From an uncultured Clostridia bacterium (GTDB lineage: Bacteria > Bacillota > Clostridia > Peptostreptococcales > Anaerovoracaceae), in assembly GCA_944386595.1 (NCBI GenBank), contig CALXBQ010000014.1:1-32615 (forward strand): a DNA stretch of 32,615 bases, given 5' to 3'. The notes below the pieces were generated by a model. That model did no database searches. It was not told the origin of the DNA and worked only from the letters and a program-made list of their open reading frames with translations. This document shows, in pieces, positions 23,322 through 30,639 of the stretch (the stretch's first letter is position 1; every line of letters begins with the position of its first letter). The translations under genes were made by a program, and so were the position numbers.

Positions 23322-23523
23322 GCTTCGACAAAGACGTCTGTTTCCGGCGGTTTTGCCGAAGCTTTTTCGGCTTTTAAGGCTGACTTCACAGGTTCTGCCG
23401 AAGTTTCAACGGTGAAAACCCGTATGACTTGCCTGGTTTTTCGGCAGATTTCATTTTCTCTATAAATAAAGTCGAAAAGTCTTCGGCAACTTAACGGAAA
23501 ATCCGCTTCATTGTCGAAGACTT
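23322..23523. repeat. Palindrome-rich spacer with overlapping hairpins
   Basis: The 343-base gap between toxin and the minus-strand regulator has GCTTCG/CGAAGC (23322-23327, 23357-23362), GCCGAA/TTCGGC (23355-23371), TCTGCCGAA/TTCGGCAGA (23394-23402, 23440-23448) and AAGTCTTCG/CGAAGACTT (23477-23485, 23515-23523). All share the core TTCGGC/GCCGAA or TTCG/CGAA. No gene is supported in it. Confidence 0.6.
23355..23375 (+). terminator. Terminator after the toxin-antitoxin pair
   Basis: GCCGAA-GCTTT-TTCGGC-TTTT forms a compact 6-bp stem followed by T residues on the plus strand. Confidence 0.65.
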
Positions 23524-23562
23524 CCTGAAAATCTTTGAAAATCTTATGGTCCCTCACGAGAA

Positions 23563-23582
23563 AGGCGCCGCAGCAGGAGCCT
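23563..23582 (-). terminator. Possible terminator of the DUF134/NifX-like gene
   Basis: On the minus strand AGGCTCC and GGCGCCT pair with one internal mismatch and are followed by TTCT. It lies about 30 bases after the stop codon. The stem is imperfect, so this is a weak call. Confidence 0.45.
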
Positions 23583-23613
23583 TCTGCGCATGGTCATATA
23601 AGTCTATAGGCAA

Positions 23614-24381
23614 TTACTGTCGTCCGCAGCCGCCATGGCCGTCGCTGCCTGCGCAGCCGTGTTTGTTCTCGCCGCAGCTGTGACCCTCGCCATGGCCTTC
23701 GCCGTGGTGACTGCACATAACGTTGGCGTTATACTGAAGGGTGCCGTTAATCAGCGCGTCTACGGCTTCATCGGCAGAACCGGTAACGCCGCCGTAAAAT
23801 TTTATCCCCATATCTGTAAGGGCGTTCTGTGCGCCTGCTCCTATGCCGCCGCAGATGAGAGTGTCCACGCCCAGATCCCTGAGAAATCCGGCAAGAGCGC
23901 CGTGGCCGCTTCCGGCTGCGTTCTCAACGTTGGCATCGGTAATTTTACCGTCCTCAACGGTATAAATCTTGAAATTCTCACAGTGGCCGAAATGCTGGAA
24001 CACTTGGCCGTTTTCGTAGGTTACAGCTACCTTCATTTTCTTATCCTCCGTTTCATACTGAATATGCGCCGTTGCAAGACTGCTCTCGTGTATTTCATAG
24101 TTGCCCCCGGAGATTACGAGGGGCTTTTCGTTTACGATTGAATCTGCGATTTTCATCCTGGCGGAAGCGTATATGCCGGAAATAGTGGGGCGGGATACGT
24201 GCATCATCTCGGCGCACTGGTCGTGGCTCATGCCCAGGTAGTCGATGAGCCGGATAGCCTCGTATTCCTCCATGTTCAGGTTTATCGCGTCTTCAAGGCC
24301 CGTATCGGCTGCTCCTAAAGGGACAAAGCCTTCACTTGCGGGCATAGACAAAATAGTCCGTTTTTTAGCAGGTCTTGCCAT
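23614..24381 (-). CDS. DUF134 DNA-binding domain fused to NifX/NifB-like (dinitrogenase Fe-Mo cofactor) domain
   Basis: The 255-aa protein joins a DUF134 helix-turn-helix (about residues 1-95: MEEYEAIRLIDYLGMSHDQCAEMM, VSRPTISGIYASARMKIADS) to an RNase-H-like NifX domain (about 115-215: KVAVTYENGQVFQHFGHCENFKIY, GHGALAGFLRDLGVDTLICGGIG). The last 33 residues are rich in His, Cys and Gly, a likely metal-binding tail. Such proteins are seen beside iron, molybdenum or redox genes; the ligand here could be a metal or Fe-S cluster. ATG 24381 follows AGAGG by eight bases; the in-frame GTG at 24390 is part of the ribosome site. Two palindromic sites at its promoter suggest autoregulation. Confidence 0.88.
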   Translation of the reverse strand: MARPAKKRTILSMPASEGFVPLGAADTGLEDAINLNMEEYEAIRLIDYLGMSHDQCAEMMHVSRPTISGIYASARMKIADSIVNEKPLVISGGNYEIHESSLATAHIQYETEDKKMKVAVTYENGQVFQHFGHCENFKIYTVEDGKITDANVENAAGSGHGALAGFLRDLGVDTLICGGIGAGAQNALTDMGIKFYGGVTGSADEAVDALINGTLQYNANVMCSHHGEGHGEGHSCGENKHGCAGSDGHGGCGRQ

Positions 24382-24406
24382 AGCATTCACCTCTTTAAAG
24401 GGTTAT

Positions 24407-24420
24407 TTTACGTACGTCAA
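24407..24420. promoter_or_regulatory. Operator-like palindrome 2 (downstream of -10)
   Basis: TTTACGTACGTCAA on the plus strand contains the perfect core ACGTACGT. It starts exactly 30 bp from the related site at 24437 and lies between the minus-strand -10 box and the ribosome site. Confidence 0.6.
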
Positions 24421-24421
24421 T

Positions 24422-24450
24422 AATATATCATGATTCTTGACGTGTGTCAA
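24422..24450 (-). promoter_or_regulatory. Promoter of the DUF134/NifX-like gene
   Basis: On the minus strand TTGACA (24450-24445), a 17-base spacer and TATATT (24427-24422) make a near-consensus promoter reading towards 24381. Confidence 0.85.
24437..24450. promoter_or_regulatory. Operator-like palindrome 1 (over -35)
   Basis: TTGACGTGTGTCAA (plus strand) has arms TTGAC/GTCAA and covers the -35 box. It matches the site at 24407 at 11 of 14 positions in the same register. Confidence 0.6.
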
Positions 24451-24452
24451 TA

Positions 24453-24464
24453 ACTGCCGGCAGT
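24453..24464. repeat. 12-bp perfect palindrome ACTGCCGGCAGT
   Basis: It lies just upstream of the -35 box of the DUF134/NifX-like gene and just beyond the terminator of the YeiH-like gene. It may be a third operator or chance; no T-run follows. Confidence 0.4.
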
Positions 24465-24473
24465 AAATGGGTA

Positions 24474-24511
24474 GAGAAAAAGCCGGCAACCCCGATATGG
24501 AGATTGCCGGC
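24474..24511 (-). terminator. Rho-independent terminator of the ychF-yeiH-like unit
   Basis: On the minus strand GCCGGCAA (24511-24504) pairs with TTGCCGGC (24489-24482) and is followed by TTTTTCTC. It separates the transporter transcript from the promoter of the DUF134/NifX-like gene. Confidence 0.92.
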
Positions 24512-24530
24512 CACAGTTCATATTTTGTTC

Positions 24531-25562
24531 CTACCATATTCCCAAAAGGTGCTGCATGAGAAGGCTTACGCCCGTAATTCCCGCCCAGCAGGCAAGTCCC
24601 ATGACAAGGGGCTTTCCGCCGGTCTTTATGAGCTTTATCAGGTCTGTGTTGAGACCGATTGCAGCCATGGCCATGACGATAAAGAACTTTGAAAGCTCTT
24701 TGACCGGGTTGAAAATGGAAACGTCTGCGCCCATGCTTACTGCGACGGTGGTTATAACCGAGGCCAGAATGAAGTAGAGGATAAAGAACGGGAATATGCT
24801 TCTGATGCTTACGCTGCCGCCGTCTTCCTTTTCTTCCTTTCTCGTGCGCCAAAGGGCGAGGATCAAAGTTATAGGTATGATCGCAAGGGTTCTTGTGAGC
24901 TTTACGGTAACGGCTTTGTCGAGGGTGGCGCTTCCGAGGCCGAACATGCTGTCCCAGGTCGAAGCGCAGGCCGTAACAGAAGAAGTGTCGTTTACCGCAG
25001 TTCCCGCAAAGATTCCGAAGGCTTCTCCCGACGCAGTATCAAAGCCTATGGCGTTTCCGAAGGCCGGAAATACTATGGCCGCCACCACATTAAAGAAAAA
25101 TATAATTGAAATGGCCTGAGCCACCTCGTCGTCGTGAGCCTTTATGACCGGCGCCGTTGCGGCGATGGCAGAGCCCCCGCATATTGATGAGCCCACGCCT
25201 ACGAGAACGGAAATGTTCCCCGGAATCTTCATGGCCCTGTGAAGAACGTAGGCCACGATGAGAGAAGCGGCGATGGTTGAGACGATAATGGGAAGGGACT
25301 GTTTTCCAGTTTCCAGCACCACACCCAGATCCATACCGAAGCCCAGGAGGACTACCGCCCACTGAAGAATTTTCTTTGATGTGAATTTAATTCCGCCCGC
25401 AAAGCCCCCTTTGTCCTTCCAGAACAGAGTGACTACCATGCCCGCGAGTATGGCGATCACGGCGCCTCCGATGACGGGAAATGCCTTCCCTAAAAACCAG
25501 GAAGGCACCGCGATTAAAAGACAGAGTAATATTCCTTTTAAGTTCTTTGAAACAAATGTCAT
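24531..25562 (-). CDS. YeiH-family (UPF0324) membrane transporter
   Basis: This 343-aa protein has about ten hydrophobic segments, starting with [15 protein letters not shown]. It carries the family's conserved stretches [59 protein letters not shown] and [16 protein letters not shown]. Members are called putative sulfate or sulfonate exporters, but few have been tested. ATG 25562 is chosen because upstream in-frame codons enter the end of ychF and encode an improbable Arg-rich stretch. It lies 26 bases after ychF on the same strand and is followed by a strong terminator, so it is probably cotranscribed with ychF. The substrate cannot be read from sequence. Confidence 0.9.
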   Translation of the reverse strand: MTFVSKNLKGILLCLLIAVPSWFLGKAFPVIGGAVIAILAGMVVTLFWKDKGGFAGGIKFTSKKILQWAVVLLGFGMDLGVVLETGKQSLPIIVSTIAASLIVAYVLHRAMKIPGNISVLVGVGSSICGGSAIAATAPVIKAHDDEVAQAISIIFFFNVVAAIVFPAFGNAIGFDTASGEAFGIFAGTAVNDTSSVTACASTWDSMFGLGSATLDKAVTVKLTRTLAIIPITLILALWRTRKEEKEDGGSVSIRSIFPFFILYFILASVITTVAVSMGADVSIFNPVKELSKFFIVMAMAAIGLNTDLIKLIKTGGKPLVMGLACWAGITGVSLLMQHLLGIW

Positions 25563-25588
25563 CTTCTTTTCTTTCCCCTTTTGATTAT

Positions 25589-26683
25589 CTATACGTTGAA
25601 GAGGAAGTTCATAACGTCGCCGTCTTTTACGACGTAATCCTTTCCCTCTGAGCGGATGAAGCCCTTCTCTTTTGCAACCGAAAGCTTTCCGCCGCACTCC
25701 ATGAGCTTGTCGTAGGCGATGGTCTCGGCTCTGATAAAGCCGCGCTCAAAATCCGTGTGAATCTTTCCGGCTGCCTGAGGCGCTTTAGTGCCGTCTTTGA
25801 TGGTCCAGGCGCGAACCTCGTCCTCTCCGGCCGTAAGGAAGGAGATGAGATCGAGAAGGCTGTACGACGCCTTGATGAGCTTGTCAAGACCCGATTCGGA
25901 AATGCCCAGCTCCTCCAGGAACATGGCCTTTTCTTCGTCCTCAAGCTCGGAAATTTCCTGTTCTATTTCGGCGCAGATTACGACAACCTCGGCGCCTTCC
26001 GCCTGCGCAAATTCACGGACGGATTTAATGTAAGGGTTTTCCGAGCCGTCGGCCGCCTCGTCCTCCGATACGTTTGCCGCGTAAATTACAGGCTTAAACG
26101 AGAGAAGGTCCAGCGTTTTCACAAAGGCTGCCTCTTCTTCGGTCAGGTCCATGGCTCTTGCCGACTTGCCGGTGCCGAGGAAATCATTTACCCGCTTTAA
26201 AATGTCCAACTCCGCCTGAAGGCTCTTGTCACCCTTGAGGTTTTTCGTGGTCTTTGCGATTCTCTTTTCAAGGATCTCCATATCCGAGAGTATGAGCTCC
26301 GTGTTTATGGTTTCGATGTCGGAAAGAGGGTCGATTTTACCGTTTACGTGAACGATGTTGTCGTTTTCAAAGCATCTCACCACGTGAACGATGGCCGCGA
26401 CCTCGCGGATATGACCCAGGAATTTGTTACCCAGGCCTTCACCCTTTGACGCGCCTTTAACGAGACCGGCTATGTCGCAGAACTCGATAGTAGTATAGAT
26501 AGTCCGTTTGGAATTGTATACCTCATGAAGCTTTTTCACTCTTTCGTCCGGCACGGTTACAACGCCTACGTTGGGCTCTATGGTACAGAACGGGTAATTG
26601 GCCGCTTCGGCCCCCGCCTTTGTTATAGCGTTGAACAGCGTGCTCTTGCCTACGTTAGGCAGACCTACGATTCCTAATTTCAT
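25589..26683 (-). CDS. ychF: Redox-regulated ATPase/GTPase YchF (Obg-related)
   Basis: The 364-aa protein is full length: G1 GLPNVGKST at residues 7-15, G3 [10 protein letters not shown] near 70-79, a coiled-coil insertion (about 130-165) and a C-terminal TGS-like domain ([34 protein letters not shown], ending [13 protein letters not shown]). The G4 motif is NVSE instead of NKxD, the known reason YchF prefers ATP over GTP. It binds ribosomes and acts in translation and stress. AAAGGAG precedes the ATG. The promoter lies at 26701-26729 on the minus strand and leaves a very short leader. Confidence 0.97.
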   Translation of the reverse strand: MKLGIVGLPNVGKSTLFNAITKAGAEAANYPFCTIEPNVGVVTVPDERVKKLHEVYNSKRTIYTTIEFCDIAGLVKGASKGEGLGNKFLGHIREVAAIVHVVRCFENDNIVHVNGKIDPLSDIETINTELILSDMEILEKRIAKTTKNLKGDKSLQAELDILKRVNDFLGTGKSARAMDLTEEEAAFVKTLDLLSFKPVIYAANVSEDEAADGSENPYIKSVREFAQAEGAEVVVICAEIEQEISELEDEEKAMFLEELGISESGLDKLIKASYSLLDLISFLTAGEDEVRAWTIKDGTKAPQAAGKIHTDFERGFIRAETIAYDKLMECGGKLSVAKEKGFIRSEGKDYVVKDGDVMNFLFNV

Positions 26684-26700
26684 TTTATAAATCGCTCCTT

Positions 26701-26729
26701 TATATTTAAACGTTTTCGGATGGTGTCAA
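26701..26729 (-). promoter_or_regulatory. Promoter of ychF
   Basis: On the minus strand TTGACA (26729-26724) is 17 bases from AATATA (26706-26701). The -10 is weak, and an overlapping TAAATA at 15-base spacing is an alternative. Either way the mRNA would begin near the ribosome site. Confidence 0.6.
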
Positions 26730-26866
26730 ATCGTGCTACGCCCTTTTTACACCCTTTTTCCGGGCGCATCAAAGTCAGCATTTTCAATTATATCACAGCA
26801 TTTCCGAAGGCTCAAGGGTAAGAAGTTTCGTTACGTGAGCTTTCCGCAGTATATTCACAGGGTGAG

Positions 26867-26884
26867 CGTTGCGCCTGCGCAACG
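26867..26884. repeat. 18-base perfect palindrome CGTTGCGC-CT-GCGCAACG
   Basis: It sits in the gap between the ychF promoter and the former lgt terminator. Nothing else in 26730-26899 looks like a gene; a 112-codon frame at 26733-27071 runs through this palindrome, the terminator and the repeat element. Confidence 0.5.
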
Positions 26885-26899
26885 GGTGTTCCCCCATTT

Positions 26900-26930
26900 A
26901 AAAAGAAGCCCTCACTGCTGGCGTCTTTTT
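26900..26930. terminator. Bidirectional hairpin terminator, original terminator of lgt
   Basis: AAAAAGAAGCC (26900-26910) and GGCGTCTTTTT (26920-26930) pair with one mismatch and give T-runs on both strands. The hairpin now abuts the repeat element at 26932. Joining across that element places it directly over and after a reconstructed lgt stop codon (see findings). Confidence 0.75.
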
Positions 26931-26931
26931 C

Positions 26932-27436
26932 GGGTTATAGGACAAAAAGTGTTGATAATGAGCTGCTGCAAGGCGATACTATCAGGCAACGGATTCAAAC
27001 ATTCTGTCAGGATTTCCTGTTTTGGTTTAACGATATTCTATCTTTCACCGGGCTTCACTCGATTTGTTTGAAAATTGTAGGCAGATTTCAGCTCATATGA
27101 AGGGTGGAACGGTGAAAAAGTAAACCAGAATCGGGTAAGGCTTATAGATGGTTGAATTTTATTAAACCGAATCGCAGGTTTGCCTGGGAAAAGTTGAACT
27201 GAGTGTTACCTTCAACGTATTAACATGCACGAAACATAATATTCCCGTTTAATTTAAACCTATGGATTTCTAATAATATTGTTCCCTGATTTGCATTGAA
27301 ACTTCAACTCTTTCCCGTCATTTTATCAACACTTTTTGTCCACCATGTAAGTTCTCAAAAACAACTTAAAACTGCCATAGCCACTGCAATTTCAATAGCT
27401 ACAGCAGTTTTATCGACACTTTTTGTCCTATAACCC
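26932..27436 (-). mobile_element. IS/MITE-like element, copy 1, with 27-bp terminal inverted repeats
   Basis: The ends at 26932-26958 and 27410-27436 are inverted repeats that match at 26 of 27 positions (GGGTTATAGG, then ACAAAAAGTG, then T[TC]GATAA). The element is 505 bp and has no transposase-sized frame. Flanks TCTTTTTC (26924-26931) and TCTTTTTT (27437-27444) look like an 8-bp target duplication. A third, partial end (19 bases, minus strand, 27341-27323) lies inside. From there to 27089 the sequence matches the copy at 32364-32615. GG-starting ends with an 8-bp duplication would suit an ISL3-type or IS256-type source; that assignment is a guess. Confidence 0.75.
27368..27411 (-). terminator. 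Hairpin inside the element, possible new terminator for lgt
   Basis: On the minus strand AAAACTGC and GCAGTTTT (27411-27404, 27375-27368), with inner TAGC/GCTA pairing, form a long hairpin followed by AAGTTGTTTTTG. It lies 17 bases after the lgt stop and may replace the terminator that the insertion moved away. Confidence 0.5.
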
Positions 27437-28177
27437 TCTTTTTTCCTTTCTCTGAAAGTATATGTACGCACCGAGGCAGCCCATGAATACGAAGAAACTG
27501 AGCACCTGAGCCTGCTTGAAAGGCCCTATCATCAGGCTGTCCGTGCGAAGCTCCTCCACGAGGCCACGCTCGAAGGAGTAGAGCATTCCGTAGAGAAAAG
27601 CAACCTGCCCCCTGAATGTCCGTTTGTGGTCGTCGAACCAGATGAGGAACACGAACATGGCGAGGCACCACAGGGATTCGTAGAGAAACGTCGGGTGAAC
27701 CATCTGCCCGTCCACCTCTATGGCCCACGGAAGATCCGTAGGGCCGCCGTGAGCTTCCGAGTTGAAGAAGTTTCCCCATCTGCCTATGGCCTGAGCCAGA
27801 GCCACCGTGGGAAACGCCAGGTCGGCAAGATCCAGTATGTGCATCTTGTGGTATCGGCAGACGAAGTATGCCGTTATGATTCCGGCTATGAGACCGCCGT
27901 GAATGGCAAGGCCGCCGCTTCTGATGTCTAAAATCTTAGCCCAGTCGCCGGCGTAGTTGTCCCAGCTGAATATTACGTAATATGCTCTGGCTCCGATGAT
28001 GGAAGCCGGTATCATAAAGATGGTGAAATCTATGACATAGTCTCTCTCTATTCCGTGGCGGGGCGCTCTGTAGTAGGATATTGCGATGGCAAGGAGAAAT
28101 CCCAGGCCTATGAGAACGCCGTACCACATTATATCGAGACCGCCTATGGAAAACGCAACAGGATCCGGTGCGTGCAT
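27428..28177 (-). CDS. lgt: Prolipoprotein diacylglyceryl transferase
   Basis: This membrane enzyme transfers diacylglycerol from phosphatidylglycerol to the lipobox cysteine of prolipoproteins. The 249-aa protein has seven hydrophobic segments and the Lgt motifs GLAIHGGLIAG (about residues 90-100) and the signature GRWGNFFNSEAHGG (about 131-144), followed by HPTFLYESLW. GGGAGG precedes the ATG, and a consensus promoter lies 34-62 bases upstream. The last two codons and the TAG stop (27436-27428) are supplied by the end of the repeat element; without it the frame would end ...KRRQQ-stop. The catalytic core is unaffected, so the enzyme should be active. Confidence 0.96.
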   Translation of the reverse strand: MHAPDPVAFSIGGLDIMWYGVLIGLGFLLAIAISYYRAPRHGIERDYVIDFTIFMIPASIIGARAYYVIFSWDNYAGDWAKILDIRSGGLAIHGGLIAGIITAYFVCRYHKMHILDLADLAFPTVALAQAIGRWGNFFNSEAHGGPTDLPWAIEVDGQMVHPTFLYESLWCLAMFVFLIWFDDHKRTFRGQVAFLYGMLYSFERGLVEELRTDSLMIGPFKQAQVLSFFVFMGCLGAYIYFQRKEKRGL

Positions 28178-28210
28178 ATTTAAGTCCTCCCTTTTTGAAA
28201 AATCCCTTCT

Positions 28211-28239
28211 ATTATAAATAAAACTCTGTTAGAATTCAA
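28211..28239 (-). promoter_or_regulatory. Promoter of lgt
   Basis: On the minus strand TTGAAT (28239-28234), a 17-base spacer and TATAAT (28216-28211). Its -35 box overlaps the -10 box of the divergent sfsA promoter. Confidence 0.85.
28227..28235 (+). promoter_or_regulatory. Extended -10 promoter of sfsA, probably giving a leaderless mRNA
   Basis: TGTTAGAAT at 28227-28235 is a TG-N-TAGAAT extended -10. Seven bases on is 28242, directly before the sfsA ATG at 28243. No ribosome site is present. Confidence 0.55.
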
Positions 28240-28242
28240 TGT

Positions 28243-28989
28243 ATGAGATACGAAAATATGATTCCGGGAACTTTCGTTTCCCGTCCCAACAGATTCATAG
28301 CAAAGGTCAGACTCACGGGCGGAGAAGAAGTGACGGCCCACGTAAAAAACACTGGAAGGTGCCGGGAGCTTCTTGTCCCGGGGTGCAGGGTCTACCTTCA
28401 GGATCACGCAGGGTTCATGGGAAAGAGAAAGCTGAGATATTCCCTTATAGCCGTGGACAAAGTCTGTAGCCGGGGCGCCGTCCTCATAAATATGGATTCA
28501 CAGGCTCCCAACAAAATCGTCGGAGAGGCTCTTGCGGACGGCAGATTCTGCGATGTCTTCGGCGACGAGCTTAAGGACGCGGACTTCGACTTCGGAGACC
28601 TTTCGGATATTTCTCCGGAAAAGACCTTCGGCGATTCCAGATTCGACTTTCGCCTTACAGATAGAGATGGCAGAGTCTGCTGGATGGAGGTAAAGGGTGT
28701 GACCCTTGAAGAAGACGGTGTCGCAAGGTTTCCCGACGCTCCTACGGAAAGGGGAGTAAAGCACGTCGGCGAGCTCGTAAAGGCGGTATCGGCAGGGGAT
28801 TCTGCATGCATCGTATTCGTCATTCAGATGAAGGGAATAAAAGAGTTTCGCCCCAACGACGAGACCCACATGGCTTTCGGCGACGCTTTGAGGAATGCTC
28901 ACAGCCGCGGCGTAAAAATTTTGGCCTTTGACTGCAATGTCGGTATTGATTCCGCGGAAATAAGCGATAAAATAGAAGTGGTGCTTTAA
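28243..28989 (+). CDS. sfsA: SfsA family protein (sugar fermentation stimulation protein)
   Basis: The 248-aa protein is full length for SfsA: an N-terminal OB-like part (PGTFVSRPNRFIAKVRLTGGEEVTAHVKNTGRCRELLVPG) and a C-terminal nuclease-like fold with RFDFRLTDRDGRVCWMEVKGVTLEEDGVARFPDAPTERGVKH, including the E-x-K core typical of PD-(D/E)XK enzymes. Its cellular role is not settled; E. coli SfsA binds DNA. The ATG at 28243 has no Shine-Dalgarno sequence and falls at the expected transcription start, so leaderless translation is likely. It is followed after 31 bases by yedF with a strong ribosome site. Confidence 0.93.
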   Translation: MRYENMIPGTFVSRPNRFIAKVRLTGGEEVTAHVKNTGRCRELLVPGCRVYLQDHAGFMGKRKLRYSLIAVDKVCSRGAVLINMDSQAPNKIVGEALADGRFCDVFGDELKDADFDFGDLSDISPEKTFGDSRFDFRLTDRDGRVCWMEVKGVTLEEDGVARFPDAPTERGVKHVGELVKAVSAGDSACIVFVIQMKGIKEFRPNDETHMAFGDALRNAHSRGVKILAFDCNVGIDSAEISDKIEVVL

Positions 28990-29020
28990 ATTACTTTTTG
29001 AGAATGACAGGAGGAGAAAA

Positions 29021-29641
29021 ATGGCCGAAGCGGTAATTGATGCGAGGGGACAGCAGTGTCCTATACCAGTAGTTAAAGCAAACAAGGCTCTCAGCGAAAT
29101 GAAGGAACCGGGAACCCTAAAGGTTCACGTCGACAATGAGACGGCGGTAGCCAATCTTTTAAAGCTGGCAGCAAGCAAAGGCCTTCAGGCGAAGAGTCAC
29201 ATGAAAGAGGAAAATCATTACATAGTTGAAATAGAAGGAAACGGCGGCGAAGGGGCGTCCGCGGAAGCGGCAGGCCAGGAGTGCGGCCTCGGCGCGGGAA
29301 TTTCCGGAGACACCATAGCCGTGATTTCATCGGACAGAATGGGAGAGGGAAACGACGAACTTGGCAAAGTTCTGATGAAGGGCTTCATATACGCTCTGTC
29401 ACAGCTTGAAAAGCTGCCTGAGACGATTTTGTTCTACAACGGCGGAGCAACCATAACCTGTGAAGGTTCGGAATCCCTTGCAGACCTTAAATCCATGGAG
29501 GAGCAGGGCGTTAAGATATTCACCTGCGGAACGTGCCTCGATTATTACGGTCTTAAGGAGAAGCTGGCAGTGGGAACAGTCACCAACATGTACGCCATAG
29601 TCGAGGCCATGGCGTCTGCGGGACGAGTGATAAGACCGTAG
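29021..29641 (+). CDS. yedF: YedF: sulfurtransferase-like selenium metabolism protein
   Basis: The 206-aa protein fuses a TusA/SirA-like domain (residues 3-75, CPxP motif with Cys13 in DARGQQCPIPVVKAN) to a DsrE/F-like domain (about 97-206, with TCGTCLDYYGLKEKL). This fusion is the family found in genomes that use selenium; persulfide or selenide transfer via Cys13 is expected. GGAGGAG precedes the ATG and the stop is eight bases before the transporter gene. It suggests that selD, selA and selenoproteins are elsewhere in the genome. Confidence 0.9.
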   Translation: MAEAVIDARGQQCPIPVVKANKALSEMKEPGTLKVHVDNETAVANLLKLAASKGLQAKSHMKEENHYIVEIEGNGGEGASAEAAGQECGLGAGISGDTIAVISSDRMGEGNDELGKVLMKGFIYALSQLEKLPETILFYNGGATITCEGSESLADLKSMEEQGVKIFTCGTCLDYYGLKEKLAVGTVTNMYAIVEAMASAGRVIRP

Positions 29642-29649
29642 GAGGGGTT

Positions 29650-30618
29650 ATGCAGGATCTGATATTATATCTGGGGATGGCCGCAGTCGGCTATATTCTG
29701 GCAAGCCGCGTGAGACAGCACCGGGAAAAATTCCGGTGGACCGGCAAAGTCCAGACTGCCGCAATCATCATACTTGTTTTTACCATGGGCGCCCGAATGG
29801 GCTCCAACTCGGAGGTTATAGAGAATCTGACGTCCATAGGACTTTACGCCTTCATATTTACCGTGGTCGTGATGATTACGTGCGTAATCTTCATAACCCT
29901 TTCGCGAAAGCTGGTAGGTGTGAACAGGTACGGAGGTATCGGGGAAATCGATGCGGAGGACATAAACAAGGGAAGCCGTGACGCCGGAAAAGGCGGATTC
30001 GACAAGATGACTTTTATCATTATCATAGCCGTGGCCGTGGGAATGGCCTCAGGCTATCTGTTTGTGGAGAGGCTTTTCGACGATTACGACACCTTTGACA
30101 GCATTGCCGGTCTTGCCATCAAAGTCGGCCTCTGCATAATGCTGTTCTTCGTAGGTTTCGATCTCGGAATAGAAGGCACGGTGTTCAAAAATATGCGGAA
30201 GATGGGACTGAGAGTGTTCGTGTTTCCCGCCGCTACCATAGTGGGAAGCCTTTTGGCCGCCGGAATATGTTCCCTTATTCTGCCTCTCGGAATGAGAGAG
30301 TCACTCGCCATCGGGGCAGGATTCGGCTGGTACTCGCTGGCGCCGGGAATAATCCTCGAAAGCGGGCTGGTGACGGCAAGCGCCATCTCATTTATGCACA
30401 ACGTGATGAGGGAGCTTTTCGGAATCATATTCATTCCCGTCGTCGCCCAGAAGATAGGATATGTAGAGAGCATATGCCTTCCGGGAGCGGCTGCGATGGA
30501 CGTATGCCTTCCAATCGTTGAAAAATACACTAACGGCAACGTCGCCGTATATTCGTTTATTTCAGGACTCATAGTGTCACTTGCGGTGCCGATTCTGGTG
30601 CCGATAATGCTTGGATAA
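29650..30618 (+). CDS. LysO-family (DUF340) transporter
   Basis: The 322-aa membrane protein has two halves. The first (to about residue 90) has three hydrophobic segments. A hydrophilic loop (about 93-120) leads to a second half with about six segments and the family's conserved ESLAIGAGFGWYSLAPGII and FMHNVMRELFGIIFIPV. E. coli LysO (YbjE) exports lysine; whether this member does so is unknown, since substrates of clostridial homologues may differ. AGGAGGGG precedes the ATG. It is cotranscribed with yedF and the transglutaminase-like gene. Confidence 0.87.
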   Translation: MQDLILYLGMAAVGYILASRVRQHREKFRWTGKVQTAAIIILVFTMGARMGSNSEVIENLTSIGLYAFIFTVVVMITCVIFITLSRKLVGVNRYGGIGEIDAEDINKGSRDAGKGGFDKMTFIIIIAVAVGMASGYLFVERLFDDYDTFDSIAGLAIKVGLCIMLFFVGFDLGIEGTVFKNMRKMGLRVFVFPAATIVGSLLAAGICSLILPLGMRESLAIGAGFGWYSLAPGIILESGLVTASAISFMHNVMRELFGIIFIPVVAQKIGYVESICLPGAAAMDVCLPIVEKYTNGNVAVYSFISGLIVSLAVPILVPIMLG

Positions 30619-30639
30619 ATTTAACCGGAGGAAAAGAAA

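Noticed and set aside
23306..23557. 83-codon minus-strand ORF in the spacer after the toxin gene
   Set aside because: It is produced by the palindrome-rich sequence and lacks a start context; the region contains the toxin terminator.
23635..24141. 168-codon plus-strand ORF opposite the DUF134/NifX-like gene
   Set aside because: It is an antisense shadow; the minus-strand frame carries clear domains, promoter and ribosome site.
25563..25697. N-terminal extension of the YeiH-like protein
   Set aside because: The extra 45 residues are Arg/Lys-rich antiframe of the ychF 3' end, and ATG 25562 begins just before the first membrane segment.
26733..27071. 112-codon plus-strand ORF between ychF and lgt
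   Set aside because: It crosses an 18-base palindrome, a bidirectional terminator and the end of the repeat element; no ribosome site or recognisable motif.
26932..27436. TTATCAACA words in the element ends read as DnaA boxes (replication origin)
   Set aside because: They differ from the TTATNCACA consensus and are parts of identical 27-bp terminal repeats; no dnaA, dnaN or box cluster is near.
26932..27436. Transposase gene within the repeat element
   Set aside because: No frame of useful length in 505 bp in any orientation; only ends and non-coding body are present.
27399..27779. 126-codon minus-strand ORF in another frame at the end of lgt
   Set aside because: It is a shadow of lgt; the lgt frame has all family motifs. 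Its run into the element is due to the insertion.
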